DNA from: Cryomorphaceae bacterium
Lineage (GTDB): Bacteria > Bacteroidota > Bacteroidia > Flavobacteriales > Schleiferiaceae
Direction: 5' to 3'
DNA length: 12,912 bases
Assembly (NCBI GenBank): GCA_002685435.1
Contig: NYXD01000120.1
Coordinates: 1-12,912, forward strand
Below the pieces are notes generated by a model. The model saw only the letters and a program-made list of their open reading frames with translations, was not told where the DNA came from and searched no databases. The first letter of the stretch is position 1. Every line of letters starts with the position of its first letter. The position numbers and the translations under genes were made by a program. Positions 6,065-12,912 of this stretch are shown here, piece by piece.

Positions 6065-6746
6065 TCTGGAAAAACATTACGTCAATCGGTCCAGCTGGAT
6101 ACGTGCCGCCGTTTTAGGTGCGAATGATGGGATACTCAGTGTTTCTAGTATTGCTGTGGGTGTTGCTTCGGCAAGTACTTCAGAGGCACCAGTTGTCATA
6201 GCTGCATTGGCCGGCTTAGTGGCTGGGGCGCTGAGTATGGCTGCAGGAGAATATGTAAGCGTTAGTTCCCAATCGGATATAGAACAAGCAGATTTAGCAC
6301 GGGAAAAAAAGGAACTTGAAGAAATGCCGGAAGTCGAAGAGCGTGAATTGGCAAAAATTTACGTGAGTCGCGGCCTTACTGAAGAAACTGCTGCTGAAGT
6401 TGCGCGTCAATTGCACGAACACGATGCTCTCGAAGCACATGCACGGGACGAATTAGGCATTAACGAAATGACGGCCGCACAACCTTTGCAAGCGGCAGGC
6501 GCAAGCGCGTTAAGTTTTTTGATTGGCGGTCTTTTCCCTTTTGGGCTTATTTTCATCTTTCCACTGGATCAATTGTATTGGGTAGAATACGTCTTTAGTA
6601 TTTCGTTTCTAGGGCTTCTCGGAGGCATAAGTGCGCGAATTGGTGGCAGTAATGCTTGGAAAGCTGTGGTTCGCATCACCGTTTGGGGTACCATTACCAT
6701 GGGACTCAGCGCGTTGGTTGGAAGTTGGGTCCAAATAGGGCTTTAG
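6057..6746 (+). CDS. VIT1/CCC1 family Fe2+/Mn2+ transporter
   Basis: A 230-residue membrane protein of the vacuolar iron transporter family, which exchanges Fe2+ or Mn2+ for protons and in bacteria probably exports or detoxifies the metal. The first helix has RAAVLGANDGILSVSSIAVG with the conserved Asp24, and the second has AGALSMAAGEYVSVSSQSD with Met61 and Glu65. A cytoplasmic helical linker (about 75-135) is rich in acidic residues (EEMPEVEEREL, ARQLHEHDALEAHARDELGI), matching the metal-binding region between helices 2 and 3. The C-terminal half contains the remaining three helices. An in-frame ATG at 6039 would add six residues and overlap the upstream gene more; the ATG at 6057, with an 8-base overlap and the normal MSDLEKHY start, is preferred. 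Confidence 0.93.
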   Translation: MSDLEKHYVNRSSWIRAAVLGANDGILSVSSIAVGVASASTSEAPVVIAALAGLVAGALSMAAGEYVSVSSQSDIEQADLAREKKELEEMPEVEERELAKIYVSRGLTEETAAEVARQLHEHDALEAHARDELGINEMTAAQPLQAAGASALSFLIGGLFPFGLIFIFPLDQLYWVEYVFSISFLGLLGGISARIGGSNAWKAVVRITVWGTITMGLSALVGSWVQIGL

Positions 6747-6749
6747 CCT

Positions 6750-6757
6750 TACCTTTG
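6750..6757 (+). promoter_or_regulatory. Possible internal promoter box directly before rluF
   Basis: TACCTTTG is an exact TAnnTTTG match, only four bases before the rluF ATG at 6762. If used, the transcript would begin at or next to the start codon and be leaderless. The nearest GTTG (6724-6727) is 22 bases upstream, slightly far. The rluF gene could otherwise be read from the upstream cluster. Confidence 0.33.
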
Positions 6758-6761
6758 TCTC

Positions 6762-7481
6762 ATGGCAACACGAATAAACAAATACCTGAGTGAAATCGGT
6801 CACTGTTCGCGAAGAGGCGCTGATAAGTTGCTCGAACAAGGGCGAATTACTATCAACGGTGCTGTCCCAGAATTAGGCGAAAAGGTTCAAGAAGGCGATG
6901 TGGTTGCCGTTGACGGTAAGGTTGTCGGTGAACGTACGGAAAAACATGTCTATATCGCTGTGAATAAGCCGCGAGGCATTGTTTGTACGACGGACCGGCG
7001 AGTCGAAAAAGACAATATCGTCGACTTTGTGGGCCATCGTCAGCGTATCTTCCCTATCGGCAGGTTGGATAAGCCTTCGGAAGGGCTAATTCTTATGACC
7101 AGTGACGGAGACATTGTCAATAAAATATTACGTGCAAGAAATAATCATGAGAAGGAATACGTCGTCACTGTGCACAAGCCAATCACACAAGAATTTATCA
7201 CCCGTATGCGCAATGGTGTGCCTATTTTAGATACCGTCACACGCAAATGCCACGTTGAACAGATTGGCCCTAAGACATTTAGGATCGTTCTTACACAGGG
7301 TTTGAATAGACAAATTCGTAGAATGAGCGAATATTTGGACTATCGAGTAACAAAACTCAAGCGCGTTCGAATCATGAATATTGAGCTTGATTTACCGGTC
7401 GGCGCTTGGCGTGATTTGAAAAGGCATGAATTGCAAACACTAAATAGACTGTGTGAATCCAGTAGTAAAACACATTTTTAA
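6762..7481 (+). CDS. rluF: 23S rRNA pseudouridine(2604) synthase RluF-type
   Basis: A 239-residue pseudouridine synthase of the RsuA/RluB/E/F group. Residues 1-50 form an S4 RNA-binding domain ([20 protein letters not shown] and GRITINGAV). The catalytic core follows: [13 protein letters not shown] (64-76), [17 protein letters not shown] (97-113) with nucleophile Asp103, and [10 protein letters not shown] (181-190). The stretch [15 protein letters not shown] and the DKPSEGL context resemble RluF, which in E. coli modifies 23S rRNA U2604 and also tRNA-Tyr; RluB or RluE are the other options. The length is shorter than E. coli RluF because it lacks the long C-terminal tail. Its stop and the next gene's start overlap by one base (TAATG). 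Confidence 0.92.
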   Translation: MATRINKYLSEIGHCSRRGADKLLEQGRITINGAVPELGEKVQEGDVVAVDGKVVGERTEKHVYIAVNKPRGIVCTTDRRVEKDNIVDFVGHRQRIFPIGRLDKPSEGLILMTSDGDIVNKILRARNNHEKEYVVTVHKPITQEFITRMRNGVPILDTVTRKCHVEQIGPKTFRIVLTQGLNRQIRRMSEYLDYRVTKLKRVRIMNIELDLPVGAWRDLKRHELQTLNRLCESSSKTHF

Positions 7482-7756
7482 TGGATCTATTAAGCGCAAA
7501 TATTCAATACATTCCCTTGCATGCTGAAGATCCTATGAAAGCAGTAGATGAAGCCATTGCATTAATACAGTCGGCCGGTATATCGTATGAGGTAGGAGCC
7601 TTCGGCACCAGTGTGGAAGGGAATGCAGATGTCGTTAAAGACTTAATTCACAACCTTCTAAAGAGCGCCATCTCAAAAGAATTTTTACTGAATGTTCAAT
7701 ACCATGTGGGTGGGGACAAACTCAGCAATGAAGAGAAGGTTGCAAAGTTCAGATAG
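7481..7756 (+). CDS. MTH1187/YkoF-like thiamine-binding family protein (DUF77)
   Basis: A 91-residue single-domain protein that fits the small thiamine-binding family formerly called DUF77 (MTH1187, YqgV). Markers are the opening strand IQYIPLHAEDP (8-18), the central helix VDEAIALIQSAGISYEVGAF (22-41), the TSVEGNADVVKDLI motif (43-56) and the closing strand NVQYHVG. The fold is a ferredoxin-like alpha/beta sandwich that forms oligomers; family members bind thiamine or related hydroxymethylpyrimidine compounds, with unclear physiological role. It overlaps the rluF stop by one base, so the two are translationally coupled, although no functional link is obvious. A thiamine connection to the pnuC-like transporter about 5 kb away is possible but not shown. 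Confidence 0.85.
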   Translation: MDLLSANIQYIPLHAEDPMKAVDEAIALIQSAGISYEVGAFGTSVEGNADVVKDLIHNLLKSAISKEFLLNVQYHVGGDKLSNEEKVAKFR

Positions 7757-7759
7757 TCC

Positions 7760-10038
<2,279 letters not shown>

Positions 10039-10064
10039 GATCTGAACAACGCACATGAAAAGAA

Positions 10065-10097
10065 AAACCCGGCGCCACAGGCGCCGGGTTTCTTTTT
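10065..10097. terminator. Bidirectional terminator between icd and the esterase gene
   Basis: AAACCCGGCGCC (10065-10076) and GGCGCCGGGTTT (10080-10091) form a perfect 12-pair stem with a three-base ACA loop. TCTTTTT follows on the plus strand. On the minus strand the complementary hairpin is followed by TTTCTTTTC. It lies 26 bases after the icd stop and 38 bases from the convergent esterase stop, so it can serve both genes. Confidence 0.9.
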
Positions 10098-10135
10098 ACC
10101 GCATATCGCGACCGCGGATGTGGCGCACGATCTGG

Positions 10136-11107
10136 TTAACGCTGTTTCGCAAAGGCGAAAGTCAGTGGAATATGTAAACGTTTAGCCCAACTCTTCTCAT
10201 CGTGCGCTGCACCCGGAAACTTTCGGGTAACCCAACGTCGTCCTGAAATAAAACCATTGGCCTCTAAAACCGTATTGACTTGATTTTGAAACGGCTCATA
10301 CATTCTGTCAAGCGTCTCTGTTCCATAATCAAAGTAAATTTTCCCAATACGATCCGGTGTGATGTTTTCAGCAATGTAAGCCTGAAAAGCATGAGGCATC
10401 TCTTCATTTGGGCTAAAACCACCTGGCCAATGCGTACTCATACACAAGGCCGTACCAAAAACCTCAGGGTATTCCCCGATAGCATACATGCTCATGAGAC
10501 CACCCATAGAACTCCCCGCTACCGCCGTCGCGCTCTTATCGGAGTAGACATGAAATGTCGTATCAACCAGCGGTTTCACAATATTTACCATATAATGTAA
10601 ATACGCATCACTTTTGATAGGAAACGCCGTGTCGGATCCATACCGGGAAGCGATTTCCACCATGGTAGAATCTGAAAATTGCGCGCGCAGTGTTTTAAAC
10701 GGCTTCTGCGGAAAATATTCAAAGTTTCGCGTGACACCACCGTGATGCAATGCCACAATAATGGTCGGTAATATTGTTTTTGTCGCAATAAGGCTGTCCA
10801 TGATTTCATCCACACGCCATTCTTGATGGTTCCAGGTCGAATTTGCATCAAACAACATCTGGGCATCATACATATACAAAACGGCATGTTTGCGCTTACC
10901 ATCGTAAGTGCTGGGCAGCCAAACGTCCAGCGGTCGCGCACTAAGTGTACCTTTCGTATGCGAGCTATCCAGTCGTAATAACGTTCCTGTAGATACCCCG
11001 CTGACGGTATCCCATTGCAACGTTGTAGTAGCCTTGCTTTGAGTAGAATTGCTGCTGCAACTCAACAAGGATAGGGCTACAAAAAGAGTCAAAAAGTAGG
11101 ATTTCAT
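10136..11107 (-). CDS. Esterase-family alpha/beta hydrolase lipoprotein
   Basis: A 323-residue predicted lipoprotein with signal peptide MKSYFLTLFVALSLLSC (lipobox LLSC, Cys17) and a Ser/Thr-rich linker. The catalytic domain belongs to the putative esterase (esterase D / enterochelin-esterase-like) alpha/beta-hydrolase family. The strand HAVLYMYDAQMLF is followed by a DEIMDSL helix; the nucleophile elbow is GSSMGG (198-203, Ser200), Asp260 in YFDYGTE is a likely acid residue, and His302 in GAAHDEKSW is the likely base. Relatives cleave esters of sugars, siderophores or small acyl groups; the substrate is not predictable. It starts three bases after the stop of the GH13 gene and is surely cotranscribed, which suggests it deacylates or processes glucans outside the cytoplasm. 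A Fes-like siderophore esterase is the main alternative. Confidence 0.88.
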   Translation of the reverse strand: MKSYFLTLFVALSLLSCSSNSTQSKATTTLQWDTVSGVSTGTLLRLDSSHTKGTLSARPLDVWLPSTYDGKRKHAVLYMYDAQMLFDANSTWNHQEWRVDEIMDSLIATKTILPTIIVALHHGGVTRNFEYFPQKPFKTLRAQFSDSTMVEIASRYGSDTAFPIKSDAYLHYMVNIVKPLVDTTFHVYSDKSATAVAGSSMGGLMSMYAIGEYPEVFGTALCMSTHWPGGFSPNEEMPHAFQAYIAENITPDRIGKIYFDYGTETLDRMYEPFQNQVNTVLEANGFISGRRWVTRKFPGAAHDEKSWAKRLHIPLTFAFAKQR

Positions 11108-11110
11108 AGG

Positions 11111-12912
11111 CTACTTTAAATCGAAAATGAGTGCTCCCATGGGTGCTATGGTGAGTGTTTCTTCAAGGGAAGTAGTTTCACCCGTCCAAACCTCAATCGC
11201 CGCTGAGAAGTCTTCAAGTCCTTGCTGGAATCGACTTAAATCAAGCGATACCTCCTCACTGTTTCGATTCAATACAATCATTTTGTGCTCATCTGCGAAC
11301 GTTCTGAAATACACATAAACCTCGTTCTGCGGAATATAATGCAAGAGTGTGCCTATGTTCAAGGCGCACGACTCTCGGCGTAAATGAGCCAGTGATTGGA
11401 TATAAGCAAACGCCTCTTTCTGCTGAGCAGTGAGCCCTTCTCCAGTAAAGGCATTTATCGGGTCTCCTTCCCAACCGCCGGGAAAATCTGATCGAATACT
11501 GCCATGGTCTTCACTTCCTGGATTGCCCATTAGAATTTCTGTACCATAGTAAAACTGTAATGTTCCACGAGTAGTAAAGAGAAATGCCATCGCCATCTTC
11601 CATTTGTCATAATCTTCGTCCAATTGCGTATAAATACGACTCATATCGTGATTGTCGGGGAAAATCATAATGTTGTTGACATCCCCATACATGTAGTCGT
11701 TCGTAAGACTTTCATAGATCTTCGTCATGCTGCTTCTCCATCCCGATTCGCCTTTCAATCCTTCTATAAGCGCTGATTGCAATGGAAAATCCATTACACT
11801 CGGTAGGTAGGTAGTATAATCGTCCATCTTCGCAGTACCCGCTTGCCAATAGCTGATCAAAGAGGGATCGCTCACCCACTCCTCTCCCACGATGTTAAAG
11901 TTGGGATATTCGTCTAAAACAGCTTTAGTCCAGTTCGCGAGAAACTGCTTTTCAGGATACGACCAGGTGTCCATCCGAATACCGTGCAGCCCTAAATATT
12001 CAACCCACCAAATAGAATTCTGAATCAGGTAACGGGCCAATTTTTCATTACGCTGATTCAAATCCGGCATCGTCTCCACAAACCATCCGTCCGTAAACTG
12101 CTTGCGGTCCACTTCCGCTGCATGCGGATCGAACCGACTCACCTTCATATGATTCGTCTGCGTAAATTCCGGCCATTGGTTAACCCAATCTTCACTAGGT
12201 AGATCGGCCATCCACGGATGAGAACTCCCTATATGATTGGCGACTTGGTCCATAATGAGACCAATGCCTTTTTCCTTCGCCTTATCGGCCAATTCTTTAT
12301 AAAGCTCATTCGAACCGTACCTTGGATCTACTGCGTACAAGTCCGTCATCGCATACCCGTGATAACTGTATGATGGCATGTCATTTTCAAGCACTGGATT
12401 AAGCCATAAACTACTCACACCCAAATGCTTAAAATAATCTAAACTTTCAATAACGCCCGCTAAATCGCCGCCATGGCGACCGCCTTTTAACTCACGATTA
12501 GGACCTTCAAGCATTCCCTTGACGTAATCATTTCTTGGATCGCCATTGCGAAAACGATCTGGTGTCAAGAGGTATATGAAATCGGCTGACGAAAATCCTT
12601 TACGTGCTGCACTGCCTTCCTCGCGCGCTCCAATATGCACCATCAAACGACCAATTTTCTTGCCTTTCGTATTGCGAAAAACGAAGGTATGGTCACCAAC
12701 ACTTGCATCTGCAGGAATTTTAGCGGTAACAAACAAATAGTTTGGGCTTTCCAAGCCTACACTCTTCTGGACTTCAAGCGTCTTACTTTCTGCAATTAAT
12801 TCTGAAATGTCTTTACCGTACACCATAAATTCTACGGTATTCATCTCCATTCCAACCCACCAGCTTTCGGGTTCAATTTTATGCAAACTCTGTCCCTGTG
12901 TGCCAAAGCACA
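11111..12912 (-). CDS. Secreted GH13 alpha-glucan hydrolase (neopullulanase/cyclomaltodextrinase-like), 5' end missing
   Basis: The open frame runs off the right edge without a start: upstream of a TTG at 12886 it continues as CFGTQGQS, which looks like the end of a signal peptide with Gln at the start of the mature protein. The true start is outside the window. Numbering from that TTG, residues 1-95 form the N-terminal beta-domain (EPESWWVGM) of SusA-like enzymes. The GH13 barrel follows with DQVANH (213-218), GIRMD (302-306, nucleophile Asp306), GEEW (334-337, acid/base Glu335) and PDNHD (410-414), all catalytic residues intact. MPDLN (273-277) is the fifth conserved region, a form associated with mixed neopullulanase/oligo-1,6-glucosidase specificity. 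A C-terminal beta-domain covers about 510-591. It likely cleaves maltodextrins or pullulan in the periplasm. An esterase lipoprotein gene follows directly. Confidence 0.93.
   Translation of the reverse strand, partial: CFGTQGQSLHKIEPESWWVGMEMNTVEFMVYGKDISELIAESKTLEVQKSVGLESPNYLFVTAKIPADASVGDHTFVFRNTKGKKIGRLMVHIGAREEGSAARKGFSSADFIYLLTPDRFRNGDPRNDYVKGMLEGPNRELKGGRHGGDLAGVIESLDYFKHLGVSSLWLNPVLENDMPSYSYHGYAMTDLYAVDPRYGSNELYKELADKAKEKGIGLIMDQVANHIGSSHPWMADLPSEDWVNQWPEFTQTNHMKVSRFDPHAAEVDRKQFTDGWFVETMPDLNQRNEKLARYLIQNSIWWVEYLGLHGIRMDTWSYPEKQFLANWTKAVLDEYPNFNIVGEEWVSDPSLISYWQAGTAKMDDYTTYLPSVMDFPLQSALIEGLKGESGWRSSMTKIYESLTNDYMYGDVNNIMIFPDNHDMSRIYTQLDEDYDKWKMAMAFLFTTRGTLQFYYGTEILMGNPGSEDHGSIRSDFPGGWEGDPINAFTGEGLTAQQKEAFAYIQSLAHLRRESCALNIGTLLHYIPQNEVYVYFRTFADEHKMIVLNRNSEEVSLDLSRFQQGLEDFSAAIEVWTGETTSLEETLTIAPMGALIFDLK

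Noticed and set aside
10280..10941. Open frames overlapping the esterase gene on both strands
   Set aside because: They overlap an intact catalytic domain and show no domain of their own.

Overview
The window looks like a chromosomal segment of a member of the Bacteroidota, probably a marine or aquatic flavobacterium-like lineage. Four things support this: a type IX secretion (T9SS) C-terminal sorting domain, several promoter boxes of the TAnnTTTG type, starts without purine-rich Shine-Dalgarno sequences, and protein families such as the SusA-like GH13 enzyme with an N-terminal WWVGM motif. A genus cannot be named from this sequence alone. No phage, insertion sequence, CRISPR array, tRNA or rRNA was seen.

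Left part (1-1960). The first 48 bases are the 5' end of sucD (succinyl-CoA ligase alpha subunit) on the minus strand. It diverges from mnmE (tRNA wobble-uridine modification GTPase), which is followed by a small conserved protein of unknown function. That gene converges tail to tail with a pnuC-like transporter gene; the two stops share one TTAA.

Middle left (1957-3780, minus strand). A secreted T9SS-sorted protein lies upstream of the pnuC-like gene, with a clear terminator between them. The terminator shows that the longest pnuC frame starts too early.

Middle (3887-7756, plus strand). A run of eight tightly packed genes: an HD-domain phosphohydrolase, a PepSY-associated membrane protein, a 59-residue glycine-rich membrane peptide, tspO, a small lipoprotein-like protein, a VIT1/CCC1-type iron/manganese transporter, rluF (23S rRNA pseudouridine synthase) and a thiamine-binding (DUF77) protein. 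Several neighbours overlap by 1 to 20 bases, which suggests translational coupling. The cluster from PepSY to VIT1 may concern membrane iron or porphyrin handling, but that is inference.

Right part (7825-12912). A monomeric NADP-dependent isocitrate dehydrogenase has its own strong promoter and ends in a GC-rich hairpin that can terminate both strands. Opposite it lies a minus-strand pair: a 5'-truncated secreted GH13 alpha-glucan hydrolase followed three bases later by an esterase-family lipoprotein. These probably form the end of a starch or maltodextrin locus that continues to the right.

I found no convincing undescribed multi-gene system. The most interesting points are the uncharted 59-residue peptide coupled to tspO, the overlapping membrane gene chain, and promoter-like boxes placed exactly four bases before the start codons of two RNA-modification genes, which would give leaderless mRNAs.
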